Positions 15,999 to 25,094 of a DNA stretch of 64,000 bases are shown here, piece after piece. A program made the position numbers and the translations under genes. A model generated the notes under the pieces. The model did not search any database and was not told the origin of the DNA. It saw only the letters and a program-made list of their open reading frames with translations. Location of the stretch: contig NZ_QYRN01000010.1 of NCBI RefSeq assembly GCF_003583935.1, positions 61,569-125,568 on the forward strand, in the 5' to 3' direction. Position 1 is the first letter of the stretch; every line of letters starts with the position of its first letter. The stretch is from Aureimonas flava (GTDB taxonomy: Bacteria > Pseudomonadota > Alphaproteobacteria > Rhizobiales > Rhizobiaceae).

Positions 15999-16993
15999 CG
16001 GGCGGCTCCGCGCAGCACGAGGGCGAGGAACACGAGGCCCCCCAGGAAGTCCACGATCACCGACAGGGCGGTGTCGAAGGCGAAGACGCGCTCCAGCACC
16101 GTCTGCCCGCCGACCAGCACGACCACCGCGACGAGGCAGGCGGCGGGCAGGATCTCTCGATGGCGGCTGCGTCCGACCAGCGCATGGGCGAGGCTCGCGA
16201 CCAGGAGGCCGAAGAAGGCGACGGGCCCGACCAGCGCGGTGGACACGGCGACCAGGACCGACACCGCCAGCCAGATCAGGAGCACGGTGCGCGCATGGTC
16301 GAGGCCGAGGTTGATCGCATGGTCGCGCCCGAGCGCCAGGACGTCGAACGCCGGGCCGAGGCGCCAGAGCCCGACCGTCACCGCCGCCACCAGCGCGGCC
16401 GACACGCCCAGAAGCAGCGTATCGGCCGTGCCGAAGCTGGCGAACAGGGAATCCTGGAGGATCTGGAAGCTGTTGGGGTCGAGCAGGCGCTGCAGGAAGG
16501 CGGAGAGCGACCGGAACAGGATGCCGAACACGATGCCGGCCAGCACCAGGCGATGCAGGCTGCGCTCCTCGCCCAGGAACAGCCAGCGGAACAGGAGCGC
16601 CGAGAAGCCGGCCATCAGCGTGGCCTCGCCAAGGAAGCGCAGCCGGGGGTCGGCCAGTGTCAGGGTCGAGACGCCCAGCACCACGGCGACGGTGGTCTGC
16701 ATCAGGACGTAGAGCGCGTCGAAACCCATGATCGAGGGCGTCAGGATGCGGTTGCGGGTGAGGGTCTGGAACAGGACGGTGGACACCGCGACGCAGTAGG
16801 CCACCAGGAGCAGCGCCAGCAGCCGCCGTCCGCGAAAGGCGAGCACGAAGCTCCAGGAGCCGCGCGCGCCGACGGTCAGGAAGGCGAGCACGGCCAGGAG
16901 GGCGAGCGCGGCGAGCCCCGCCAGCACCAGCGCCGGGCGGCCGGGGAGGGACGGCCGCGCGCCCCGCGCCAGGCCCTGCGCGTCAGGCCCCAT
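15995..16993 (-). CDS. Iron-siderophore ABC transporter permease (FecD/YclO-like)
   Basis: A 332-aa inner-membrane permease of the FecCD family with nine or ten membrane segments. Recognisable pieces are VSTVLFQTLTRNRILTPSIMGFDALY (the conserved TRNxLxxPxxxG segment) and VGPVAFFGLLVASLAHALVG near the ATPase-coupling loop. The ATG at 16991-16993 overlaps the preceding permease gene by 11 bases; a farther in-frame start would only add hydrophilic residues. It forms the heterodimeric channel with the next permease. Family membership is sure; the ligand is inferred from the neighbouring synthesis operon. Confidence 0.9.
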   Translation of the reverse strand: MGPDAQGLARGARPSLPGRPALVLAGLAALALLAVLAFLTVGARGSWSFVLAFRGRRLLALLLVAYCVAVSTVLFQTLTRNRILTPSIMGFDALYVLMQTTVAVVLGVSTLTLADPRLRFLGEATLMAGFSALLFRWLFLGEERSLHRLVLAGIVFGILFRSLSAFLQRLLDPNSFQILQDSLFASFGTADTLLLGVSAALVAAVTVGLWRLGPAFDVLALGRDHAINLGLDHARTVLLIWLAVSVLVAVSTALVGPVAFFGLLVASLAHALVGRSRHREILPAACLVAVVVLVGGQTVLERVFAFDTALSVIVDFLGGLVFLALVLRGAAR

Positions 16994-17945
16994 GCCGGCG
17001 CGTCCGCAGGAGGAGGGCCAGGAACAGCGCGCTGCCGAGGACACCCATCACGACGCCGATCGGGATCTCGTAGGGGTATCGCAGGAGGCGGCCGAGGATG
17101 TCGCAGGCGAGCACCAGCGCCGCCCCGCCGATCGCCACCCAGGGAACGGTGGCGCGCATGTTGTCGCCGACCGCCAGGCTGACGAGGTTCGGCACCACCA
17201 GGCCAAGGAACGGGATCGCTCCCACCGAGGCGAGCGATACGGCGGCGATCACCGAGACCAGCACGAGGCCGAGGGCGGTCGCCGCCTCGTGGTTCAGACC
17301 GAGGCCGACGGCGACGTCGCGGCCCATCCCCGCCAGCGTGAGGCGGTCCGCCGCCCAGTAGGCGAGAAGCGTCGCGCCGAGGCCGAGCCAGAGAAGCTCG
17401 TAGCGCCCGCGCAGCACGGCCGAGAAGTCGCCGGTGGTCCAGGCGAGCAGCGAGGGCAGGAGCTGGAAACGGAGGGCGAGGAAGGTCGCCAGCGCCCCGA
17501 TCACGCCGCCGAACATCAGGCCCACCAGCGGCACGAGCATCGCGTCGCGCAGGGGCACGAAGCGCAGGATTCGCAGGAACAGCGCGGTGCCGCCGAGCGC
17601 GAACAGGGCCGACACCGCCATCTTGGCGATCGGCGGCCAGCCCGGCGCGAGGAGCGTCGCCAGCAGCAGGCCGAGCGTCGCGGCCTCCGTGGTGCCGGTG
17701 GTGGAGGGTTCGGCGAAGCGGTTGCGCACGATCATCTGCATCACCAGCCCGCCGATCGCCAGCGAGGAGCCGGCCAGGAGGATCGCCAGCGTGCGGGGCA
17801 CGCGGCTGGCCGCCAGGAGCAGCGCCGCCCGGTCCTCGGGCGCCGCACTGATGAGCGCGGCGGGCGAGACGTCGCCGACGCCCACGAAGAGGCTGGCGAC
17901 CGCGAGCAGCGCGGTGGCGAGGACCGCGGACAGAAGCGGGACCAT
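16983..17945 (-). CDS. Iron-siderophore ABC transporter permease (FecC/YclN-like)
   Basis: A 320-aa FecCD-family permease. The N-terminal helix begins at once (MVPLLSAVLATALLAV). RVPRTLAILLAGSSLAIGGLVMQMIVRNRFAEPSTTG is the standard first signature, and VGAIPFLGLVVPNLVSLAVGDN the second. It is the first permease after the binding-protein gene, 27 bases away, and overlaps the second permease. The pair resembles the YclNO channel of the Bacillus petrobactin importer YclNOPQ in layout, fitting the asb-type genes next door. That correspondence is by gene order and family only. Confidence 0.92.
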   Translation of the reverse strand: MVPLLSAVLATALLAVASLFVGVGDVSPAALISAAPEDRAALLLAASRVPRTLAILLAGSSLAIGGLVMQMIVRNRFAEPSTTGTTEAATLGLLLATLLAPGWPPIAKMAVSALFALGGTALFLRILRFVPLRDAMLVPLVGLMFGGVIGALATFLALRFQLLPSLLAWTTGDFSAVLRGRYELLWLGLGATLLAYWAADRLTLAGMGRDVAVGLGLNHEAATALGLVLVSVIAAVSLASVGAIPFLGLVVPNLVSLAVGDNMRATVPWVAIGGAALVLACDILGRLLRYPYEIPIGVVMGVLGSALFLALLLRTRRHGA

Positions 17946-17972
17946 GCGGCTCGGGATCCGAAGCGCCGCGCC

Positions 17973-18914
17973 TCAGGTGCCGCCGCGATAGCCGGCGACG
18001 ACCTGGTCGAGGAGGCGCATCAGGCCGGAGTAGCCGTGCATGGTGATGTAGGCGGCGGCCGGATCGAGATAGACGATCTGGTTGCGTCGCCAGAAGGTCG
18101 TGGTCCGGATCAACTCGTTGTCGAGCGTGGCGCGCGCCGCGCCCTCGTTGCCGATGCCCGCGTCCCGGTCCACCACGAACAGCCAGTCGGGATCGACCTG
18201 CAGCAGATACTCGAAGGAGATCGCGTCGCCGCCGTGGTTGCGGTCGTCCACCGCGCCGATCGGGGAGGGAACGCCGAGCGCGTCGTGGATCCAGGCGACG
18301 CGCGAGCCGGGACCGTAGACCCCGAGCCGGCCGCCGTTGGCGACCACCACGAGGCCGGTGCCGCGCCCGCCGGCGGCCCCGCGCGCCTCGGCCACCTTGG
18401 CATCCAGCGCGGCCGAGAGTTCGGCGGCACGCGTCTCGCGCCCGAAGATCGCGCCGTAGCGGGCAAGGCTCGCCTTCACCCCGCCGACGATGTCGGCGTT
18501 GTCCAACGTCGCGTCGATCGTGGGCGCCAGGGCGCTGAGGATCGGGTAGCTCGCGCGCGAGCGGTTCGCCACCACCACGAGGTCGGGCGCGGCGGCGGCG
18601 ATGGCCTCGATGTCGGGCTCCTGGAGCGAGCCGACGCGCGGCACCTCGGCGCCGATCCGGTCGGCAAGGTAGGGCGGGGTCGCCGAGGCAGGCACGCCCG
18701 CGACCGGCACGCCCAGCGCGTCGAGATTGTCGAAGGCGGCCCAGTCCGTCACCACGACGGTCGCGGGAACGCCCTCCAGCGCGGTCTCGCCCTGGGCATG
18801 CGAGACCACGAGGGGTTCGGCACGCACCGGCAGGACCGAGAGCGCCGCGACGGCGACCGCGAGGGCGGCCATGCGGGTGCCGCCCCGGCGGGCGCTTCGG
18901 CGGAAGGGGGGCAT
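17973..18914 (-). CDS. Siderophore ABC transporter periplasmic binding protein
   Basis: A 313-aa class III binding protein (FepB/FatB/YclQ type). A signal peptide follows a basic N-terminus (MPPFRRSARRGGTRMAALAVA, cleavage after VRA). The mature protein has VVTDWAAFDNLDALGVPVAG, the SLQEPDIEAIAAAAPDLVVV strand and the family FEYLLQVDPDWLFVVDRD. The ATG at 18912-18914 follows GGAG by eight bases; a longer frame upstream overlaps the promoter region and lacks sense. It is the first gene of the importer operon, divergent from the TonB receptor. It would carry the ferric metallophore across the periplasm. Confidence 0.92.
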   Translation of the reverse strand: MPPFRRSARRGGTRMAALAVAVAALSVLPVRAEPLVVSHAQGETALEGVPATVVVTDWAAFDNLDALGVPVAGVPASATPPYLADRIGAEVPRVGSLQEPDIEAIAAAAPDLVVVANRSRASYPILSALAPTIDATLDNADIVGGVKASLARYGAIFGRETRAAELSAALDAKVAEARGAAGGRGTGLVVVANGGRLGVYGPGSRVAWIHDALGVPSPIGAVDDRNHGGDAISFEYLLQVDPDWLFVVDRDAGIGNEGAARATLDNELIRTTTFWRRNQIVYLDPAAAYITMHGYSGLMRLLDQVVAGYRGGT

Positions 18915-19216
18915 GGCTCGGCTCCGGATGGCGGGTCGCTTGTGGCTCGGATGCCTCGGCCTATCCGATATCTGATTGTTTCTGTCCAGTTTTTGCTGCG
19001 CCGAAAACGCGCGGGCTGCCCCATTCGGCGCCTGTCGCATTGCCGCGAAACGGCCGAATATATCGGATCAATACATGAAGTTGTGCGGAATGTTGGAGTC
19101 GTTATAAATCAGAAATTAGAAATTTTCTACTTAAAATCTCACAAACATGTTATTTGATTCGACCAGTACGCTGCACCATCGACGCCAACGGCAGGAGTTG
19201 CTGCGGGGGTTTGAAG
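18915..19216. promoter_or_regulatory. Divergent iron-uptake control region with candidate sites
   Basis: This 302-base gap drives the importer operon leftward and the TonB receptor rightward. The right half is markedly AT-rich. TAGAA, three bases and TTCTA form a perfect inverted repeat at 19117-19129; its shape resembles the ICE motif bound by the rhizobial iron regulator Irr. The nonamer ATATCGGAT occurs at 19060-19068 on the plus strand and at 18963-18971 on the minus strand, so it faces each gene in the same orientation. No clear sigma-70 promoter stands out. Assignment to Irr or another regulator is inferred. Confidence 0.5.
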
Positions 19217-21493
19217 ATGTCGTTGCGTGTTACGGTTTCTACTTCGGGTTGCTTGGGCGGCGCGGTATTGGCTGGCGTGTCGCTGGTGGCGCTTCTTTGC
19301 GCTCCCGCACGCGCCCAGGAGGCCGACGAAACGAACGCGCCGGCCAATGCCCGGGCGGTGCAGCTGGGCACGGTGGTCGTCGAGAGCGGCGGCGGGGAGG
19401 CGCCCGCGACCGGAACCGTCGGCCAGCCGCCCGCACCCTATGCCGGTGGGCAGGTGGCGACCGGCGCGCGCGTCGGAAGCCTTGGCAACCGCTCCGTGCT
19501 GGAAACGCCCTTCAACGTCACGAGCTTCACCGAGAAGCTGATCCGCGACCAGCAGGCGCGCTCGGTGGGCGACGTGGTGCTCAACGATCCCTCGGTCCGC
19601 AACGACGCGCCCGCCTTCTCCGAGCGGGACTCGTTCTTCATCCGCGGCTTCTCGGTGGTGAACCTCGACACCGCCTATGACGGGCTCTTCTATCTCGCCA
19701 ACCCGCGTCGCCACTTCGTGGAGGGCATCGAGCGCGTCGAGGTCCTCAAGGGACCGACGGCGCTTCTGAGCGGCGGCGTCGGCCGTGTCGGCGGCACGAT
19801 CAACCTCGTGCCCAAGCGCGCCGCCGACGAGCCGCTGACGCGCCTCACCACCACCTTCCTCGGCGATTCGCAGCTCTGGCCGCATTTCGACATCGGCCGC
19901 CGATACGGGCCGACCGGCGAATGGGGCATCCGCGTCAACGGCTCCTATCGCCAGGGCGACACGCCGCTCGACCGCAACGAGAACGAGGTGGTCGTGGGCG
20001 CCCTGGGCGCCGACTACCGCGGCGAGCGGCTGCGCGCCTCGATCGACCTGAACCACCAGGACCAGAAGATCCAGGCGCCGGTGTCCCTGTTCAACGCCGT
20101 GGCTCCGGGCGTTCCCATTCCCGACGCCCCGAACGGGCGCACCAACACCGCGAACGACTTCGAGTTCATCGATTCACGCTACGACATGGCCGCGGGGCGG
20201 GTCGAGTTCGACCTCCTCGACGACACCACGATCTATGCCGCCGGCGGCGTCAGCCGCTACCGCGAGGACTTCCTGACCGGCTCCTACACGATCGGCGACT
20301 CGCGCATCGGCAACGCGCAGCTCGGCGACGCGCAGGTCGACTTCGGCTTCAACCCGCAGGAGATCGAGGGCCGCTCCGGCGAGGTCGGGCTGCGCACCCG
20401 GTTCGACACGGGCTTCGTCGGCCACGAGGTGAACGTCTCGGCCTCCAGCGCGCGCAACGCCAACAACCGCGGCGAGTTCAACCCGCGTACCCTCGGCTTC
20501 CCGAGCTACACCACCAACATCTACGATCCGGTGGCGTTCGACGGCACGCCGCCCGACCTGTCGCGCCTGCCGCGCTCCAGCGACCTGATCCCCTTCGCCG
20601 ACATCCTGGCCAACAGCCTCGCGCTGTCCGACACCCTGTCCTTCGCGCAGGACCGCTTCCAGTTCACGCTCGGCGGCCGCTACCAGGAGATCCGCTCGCG
20701 CGGCTTCAACACCCGGCCGGGCAATGCCAGCGCGCCGGTCGGCGAGATCAACTACTTCTACGAGGACAGCGAGATCACGCCGGCGGTGGCCGCCGTGGTG
20801 CGTCTCACCGACCACTTCTCGGTCTACGGCAACTACATCGAGGCGCTGACCGAGGGCCCGATCGCGCCCTCCACCGCGCTCAACGCCAACGAGGTCTTCG
20901 CGCCCTTCGTCAGCGAGCAGAAGGAGGTCGGCTTCAAGTACGACGCCGGCGCCTTCGGCTTCACCACCTCCTTGTTCCAGATCGAGCAGCCGAGCGGCTT
21001 CACCGATCCGGCGACGCGCGTCTTCGACGTGGACGGGCTCCAGACCAATCGCGGCGTCGAATTCACCGTGTTCGGTCAGGTCACCGACGCGCTGCGGCTC
21101 CTGGGCGGCGTCACGCTGATCGACGCGCGTCTCGACAGCACGACGGGTGGGCGCTTCGACGGCAACGCCGTGCCCGGCGTTCCCAAGGTCGCCTTCAACC
21201 TCTACGGCGAATACGACGTGGCGTGGCTGACGCCCGGACTGACCTTCACGGGCCGGGTCCTGCATACCGGCTCGACGCGCTACGACCAGGCGAACACGCA
21301 GCGCGTGGACGACTGGACACGGGTGGACCTCGGCGCGCGCTACGCCTTCGTCGGGCCTTACGAGAAGCCGGTCGAGATGCGCCTGGCCGTCGAGAACGTC
21401 TTCAACGAGCGCTACTGGGCCTCGTCGGCGCGCGGTTTCCTGGCCGCCGGCGCGCCGCGAACCGTCATGGTGTCCGCCTCGATCGACTTCTGA
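19217..21493 (+). CDS. TonB-dependent siderophore receptor
   Basis: A 758-aa outer-membrane receptor. A signal peptide ends at ARA/QEA. The plug domain (about residues 80-200) has TPFNVTSFTEKLIRDQQARSVGDVVLNDPSVR, the FFIRGFSV motif and VEVLKGPTALLSGGVGRVGGTINLVPKRA. The 22-strand barrel fills the rest, with the FNERYWASS motif close to the C-terminus and a final aromatic SASIDF as expected for barrel insertion. The ATG at 19217 is chosen over a TTG upstream because the signal peptide then starts properly. It would import the ferric form of the metallophore made by the asb-type genes that follow. Confidence 0.95.
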   Translation: MSLRVTVSTSGCLGGAVLAGVSLVALLCAPARAQEADETNAPANARAVQLGTVVVESGGGEAPATGTVGQPPAPYAGGQVATGARVGSLGNRSVLETPFNVTSFTEKLIRDQQARSVGDVVLNDPSVRNDAPAFSERDSFFIRGFSVVNLDTAYDGLFYLANPRRHFVEGIERVEVLKGPTALLSGGVGRVGGTINLVPKRAADEPLTRLTTTFLGDSQLWPHFDIGRRYGPTGEWGIRVNGSYRQGDTPLDRNENEVVVGALGADYRGERLRASIDLNHQDQKIQAPVSLFNAVAPGVPIPDAPNGRTNTANDFEFIDSRYDMAAGRVEFDLLDDTTIYAAGGVSRYREDFLTGSYTIGDSRIGNAQLGDAQVDFGFNPQEIEGRSGEVGLRTRFDTGFVGHEVNVSASSARNANNRGEFNPRTLGFPSYTTNIYDPVAFDGTPPDLSRLPRSSDLIPFADILANSLALSDTLSFAQDRFQFTLGGRYQEIRSRGFNTRPGNASAPVGEINYFYEDSEITPAVAAVVRLTDHFSVYGNYIEALTEGPIAPSTALNANEVFAPFVSEQKEVGFKYDAGAFGFTTSLFQIEQPSGFTDPATRVFDVDGLQTNRGVEFTVFGQVTDALRLLGGVTLIDARLDSTTGGRFDGNAVPGVPKVAFNLYGEYDVAWLTPGLTFTGRVLHTGSTRYDQANTQRVDDWTRVDLGARYAFVGPYEKPVEMRLAVENVFNERYWASSARGFLAAGAPRTVMVSASIDF

Positions 21494-21523
21494 GCGGCGC
21501 GGTCGTCCCACCGCCCCTCCCGC

Positions 21524-21547
21524 CTTCGGCGACATCTCTCGCCGAAG
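21524..21547 (+). terminator. Hairpin between receptor and asbA (attenuator or terminator)
   Basis: CTTCGGCG and CGCCGAAG form a perfect 8-bp stem with an 8-base loop, 30 bases after the receptor stop and 33 before asbA. No T-run follows. It may partly end the receptor transcript, stabilise its 3' end, or set the ratio of receptor to synthesis enzymes. Confidence 0.45.
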
Positions 21548-21580
21548 CGCGGCCGCCCCGGCCGCAAGGATGCAGCATTC

Positions 21581-23374
21581 ATGTCCCATGACGTCCAGGC
21601 CGCCGCCGAGGCGGCCGCCTTCCGAAGCTTCGCCAACGTCTACCTGCGCGAGATCGATCCCGGCATCGCCGTGCGGCATGCGCAGGCCGACGGCCCGCCC
21701 GCCGCTTGCCTCGAATGGGCGCTGCACCGGCAGCGCGTGCGGGTGCGCGCCGAGCTCGCGTCGGCCTCGCTCTGTGGCGCGCACCGGTTCGGCCGCGTCT
21801 GGCTGCGGAACCTCCACGAGCCGCGCTGGCGGATCGCCGCACCCCTGGCGGCGGTCCAGCTTCTTCTCGGCGAGGCCTTCGAGCGCGCCGAGGGTCCGGG
21901 ACCGGGCACTGCGAGCGCGCGCGAGCGCGAGCTCGCGCTTCTCGGGCGCATTCTCGACAGCTACCGCGAGACCGCGCGCCAGCTCGCGCTCGCCGATCGC
22001 GCCGATCATGCCGAGGCGGCGGACGCGAGCTTCATCGCGGCCGAACGCTCCCTGGTGTTCGGCCACTGGCTGCATCCCACGCCCAAGAGCCGCCACGGCA
22101 TGACCGGCTGGCAGGCACGCCGCTACGGGGCGGAGGAGGGCGGCACCTTCCAGCTCGTGGCCTTCGCCGGTGCCGCGTCGCGCGTGCGCCAGGCGTCCGC
22201 CGCCCCGCTGCCGGCCTCGCGGATCGCGCTCGACCTCCTGGGGACGAGCGCGGCCGGGATCGGCCTGCGGGCGGACGAGGTCCTGCTTCCCCTGCATCCG
22301 CTCCAGGCCGAGGCGCTCCTCCTCGAGCCGCACGTGGAGGCGGCGCTCGCCTCGGGGGCGCTCCGCCTCCTCGGCCCGCAAGGCCGTCGCTTCGCCGCGA
22401 CCTCCTCGCTGCGCACGGTCTACGCGCCGAACGCCGCGTGGATGGCCAAGTTCTCGCTACCCGTCACGCTCACCAACTCGCTGCGCGTGAACCGCACGGC
22501 GGAACTGGAAGCGGGGGTCGCCATGGCCCGCCTGGCGAACCGGCTGGACTTCGCCGCGGCCTTTCCCGGCTTCCGCATCCTGGCCGATCCCGCCTGCCTC
22601 GCCTTCGCCTGGCCCGACCGCGAGGAGGGCGGCTTCGAGACCGTGCTGCGCGAGAACCCGTTCCGCGGCGGCGCGGAACGGGGCGTCGCCACGGTGGCGG
22701 CGCTCGCGGCCGAGCCGCCGCCTGGCCGCCGGTCGCGCCTGGAGGGTCTGATCCGGCGCCTCGGCGCCGCCGACGGCGAGCCGGCGGCCGCGGTGGCGCG
22801 CCGATGGTTCGGTCGCTATCTCGACTGCATGCTGGAGCCCGTGGCGGCGATGTTCGACCGGCACGGGATCGCGCTGGAGGCGCATCAGCAGAACGCCCTC
22901 GTGGACGTCTCCGCCGGCTGGCCGACGCGCGGCTTCTATCGCGACAACCAGGGCTTCTATCTCGCGGAATCGGCCCGCGAGACGCTCCTGGCGCTGGCCC
23001 CGGAGACCGCCCGCATCCCGGGCCTCTTCTTCGACGACCGCGAGGTGCGCCGTCGCCTCGGCTACTATCTCGTGGTCAACCAGATCTTCTCCGTGGTGTC
23101 GCGTCTCGCCCATGACGGGCTGGCGGGGGAGCACGAGATGCTCGACGGTCTGGCCGCACGCCTCGAGCGGATCGCGGCGGGCGCGGGGCCGCGCGGGCGC
23201 GCCTTCGCGCGGGCGATCCTGGAGGAACCGACGCTCTGCACCAAGGCCAACCTGCGCGTGCGCCTTCTCGGGCGCGACGAGCTGGCGAGCGCCGGGGACG
23301 CCGGCATCTACATGGACTATCCGAACCCGATCGCGCGCCTCCGGGCGCCGGCCCGCGATGCTCTCGCGTCCTGA
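21581..23374 (+). CDS. asbA: NIS siderophore synthetase, AsbA-like (petrobactin)
   Basis: A 597-aa NIS (IucA/IucC) synthetase that would adenylate citrate and join it to spermidine or a related polyamine. It shares with Bacillus AsbA the ATP-site motif GHWLHPTPKSRHGM, the LPLHPLQAEALLLEPHV segment, ATSSLRTVYAPNAAWMAKFS and VTLTNSLRVNRT, plus EAHQQNALVD and RDNQGFYLAE in the fatty-acid-like C-terminal half. It is the first gene of the set asbA-asbB-asbC-asbDE-asbF, in the same order as the Bacillus operon. AAGGA stands 11 bases before the ATG. An aerobactin role is unlikely given the later genes. Confidence 0.92.
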   Translation: MSHDVQAAAEAAAFRSFANVYLREIDPGIAVRHAQADGPPAACLEWALHRQRVRVRAELASASLCGAHRFGRVWLRNLHEPRWRIAAPLAAVQLLLGEAFERAEGPGPGTASARERELALLGRILDSYRETARQLALADRADHAEAADASFIAAERSLVFGHWLHPTPKSRHGMTGWQARRYGAEEGGTFQLVAFAGAASRVRQASAAPLPASRIALDLLGTSAAGIGLRADEVLLPLHPLQAEALLLEPHVEAALASGALRLLGPQGRRFAATSSLRTVYAPNAAWMAKFSLPVTLTNSLRVNRTAELEAGVAMARLANRLDFAAAFPGFRILADPACLAFAWPDREEGGFETVLRENPFRGGAERGVATVAALAAEPPPGRRSRLEGLIRRLGAADGEPAAAVARRWFGRYLDCMLEPVAAMFDRHGIALEAHQQNALVDVSAGWPTRGFYRDNQGFYLAESARETLLALAPETARIPGLFFDDREVRRRLGYYLVVNQIFSVVSRLAHDGLAGEHEMLDGLAARLERIAAGAGPRGRAFARAILEEPTLCTKANLRVRLLGRDELASAGDAGIYMDYPNPIARLRAPARDALAS

Positions 23375-23393
23375 GCCCGGAGGCGCCGGAGGG

Positions 23394-25094
23394 GTGGAGG
23401 ACCGCGTCGCCCGCCAACTGGCGGAGGCGGCGCTGTTCGAGGGCCTCGCCGATCGCGTGGCGGCGGATGCGGCGGCGGGCACGATCGCCTGGCACCTCGG
23501 GGGGGCGCCGTGCCGGGCGCAGGGCGGGATCGGACCCTTCGGCCGCCCGCGCCTTCGCGACGGGTCGATCGAGATCGGGGACGGCCGGGGCGGCTGGCGC
23601 CCCGCCGGTTTCGCGGCGCTGGCGCGCCTCCTGCCCGGCACCCCGGACGCGCTGCGCCGACTGGAGGCGGAACTGGCCCAGACGATCGAGCTCTGCGACT
23701 GGAACCGCCGCTCGCTCCCGCCGCCGGACCGGCGCGCGCTGCCCTTCGCGCGCCTCGACGGCGCGATCGGCGAAGGGCACGCCTACCACCCCTGCTTCAA
23801 GGCGCGCACCGGTTTCACGATCGACGACCACCGGCGATACGGGCCCGAATGCGGCGAGCCGTTCCGCCTGGACTGGCTGGCGGTGCGGCGCGCCGACGTG
23901 GAGGCGGTGCTGCCGACGCAGGAGCGGGAATTCTGGCGCTCGCTCCTGGGCGACGACCTCGATCGGATCGCCCGCCGCCTCGCCGGCACGGGGGCGAGCC
24001 TCGCGAGCCACGCCCTCGTGCCCGTCCACCCCTGGCAGTTGCGCCACCTGCGGGGCGGGGCCCTCGTGGATCGGCTCGCGCGGGGCTGGGCGGTGGACCT
24101 CGGGCCGGCCGGCCGGCGCTACCGCGCCAGCCAGTCCCTGCGCACGCTCCACGATGCCGACGATCCGGCGGGCCGCAGCGTCAAGCTGGCGCTGAGCGTC
24201 GTCTCGACCTCCTCGCTGCGCACGCTGGATCCCCGGTTCGTCCTGACCGCGCCCGCCCTGTCGCGCTGGCTCGGCGAGACAGTGGCCGGCGATCCCCTGT
24301 TCGCGGGGCCCTACCGCCTCGATCTCCTGCCCGAGGACGCGGCGGTGCTGGCCGGGCGCGCGGGGCCGCTGGCCGGCCAGCTCGCGGCGATCTGGCGCGG
24401 CGGCGTGCGGCTCGAGCCGGGGGAGGCGGCCGTGCCCCTCAACGCCCTGTGGGCGGAGGAGGCGGACGGAGCGCTCCTCGCCGAACCCTGGATCCGGCGC
24501 CACGGCGGCGCCGATCGCTGGCTCGCGCGTCTCTGCGAGGTCGTGGCGCTGCCGGTCTGGCATCTCCTGGTGGCGCACGGCATCGCGCTCGAGGCGCACG
24601 GGCAGAACGCGATCCTGGTCCATCGCGACGGCTGGCCCGAGCGGCTGATCCTGCGCGACTTCCACGAAAGCGCCGAATACGCGCCGGGCTTCCTCGCGGC
24701 GCCCGAGCGCGCGCCCGATCTCGGCCGGATCGATCCCGCGCATGCCGGACCGCCGGACGACCGCTTCCACGCGATGCGGTCCGCCCCGGTCCTTGCCGAG
24801 CTCGTGACCGACAGCCTCTTCGTCTTCAACCTCGCCGAGCTGACCCACGCCCTCGCGCAGCGGCACGGGCTGGACGAGGCGGCCTTCTGGCCGGCGCTCG
24901 GCCGCCGTCTCGCGCGGCACGCCGCCGAGCACGGGCTGGAGGCGCGGCTCGCCCGGCTGCGGGTCGGCGAGGCCGCGCTGCGGGTCGAGTCGCTCCTGCG
25001 CCGCAAGCTCGGCGCACCGGCCGAAGAGCCGTGCTTCCACCACGTGCCCAATCCCTTCCGATCCATCCTGACACGAGAGGAGACATCCCGATGA
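23394..25094 (+). CDS. asbB: NIS siderophore synthetase, AsbB-like (petrobactin)
   Basis: A second NIS synthetase, 566 aa, expected to add the second polyamine arm to the citrate intermediate. Motifs include EGHAYHPCFKARTGFT (ATP/citrate site), LVPVHPWQLRHL, YRASQSLRTLHDAD, VKLALSVVSTSSLRTL, EAHGQNAILVHRDGWP and RDFHES. The GTG at 23394 is chosen because GGAGG lies ten bases before it; an in-frame ATG at 23358 would overlap asbA by 17 bases but has no ribosome site. The stop overlaps the next start as ATGA. Sequence divergence from the first synthetase is high, so this is not a recent duplication. Confidence 0.9.
   Translation: MEDRVARQLAEAALFEGLADRVAADAAAGTIAWHLGGAPCRAQGGIGPFGRPRLRDGSIEIGDGRGGWRPAGFAALARLLPGTPDALRRLEAELAQTIELCDWNRRSLPPPDRRALPFARLDGAIGEGHAYHPCFKARTGFTIDDHRRYGPECGEPFRLDWLAVRRADVEAVLPTQEREFWRSLLGDDLDRIARRLAGTGASLASHALVPVHPWQLRHLRGGALVDRLARGWAVDLGPAGRRYRASQSLRTLHDADDPAGRSVKLALSVVSTSSLRTLDPRFVLTAPALSRWLGETVAGDPLFAGPYRLDLLPEDAAVLAGRAGPLAGQLAAIWRGGVRLEPGEAAVPLNALWAEEADGALLAEPWIRRHGGADRWLARLCEVVALPVWHLLVAHGIALEAHGQNAILVHRDGWPERLILRDFHESAEYAPGFLAAPERAPDLGRIDPAHAGPPDDRFHAMRSAPVLAELVTDSLFVFNLAELTHALAQRHGLDEAAFWPALGRRLARHAAEHGLEARLARLRVGEAALRVESLLRRKLGAPAEEPCFHHVPNPFRSILTREETSR

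Noticed and set aside
21581..25094. Aerobactin synthesis (IucA/IucC)
   Set aside because: No lysine N-hydroxylase or acetyltransferase is near, while ligase, carrier, AsbE-like and AsbF-like genes follow. The first synthetase matches AsbA motifs.
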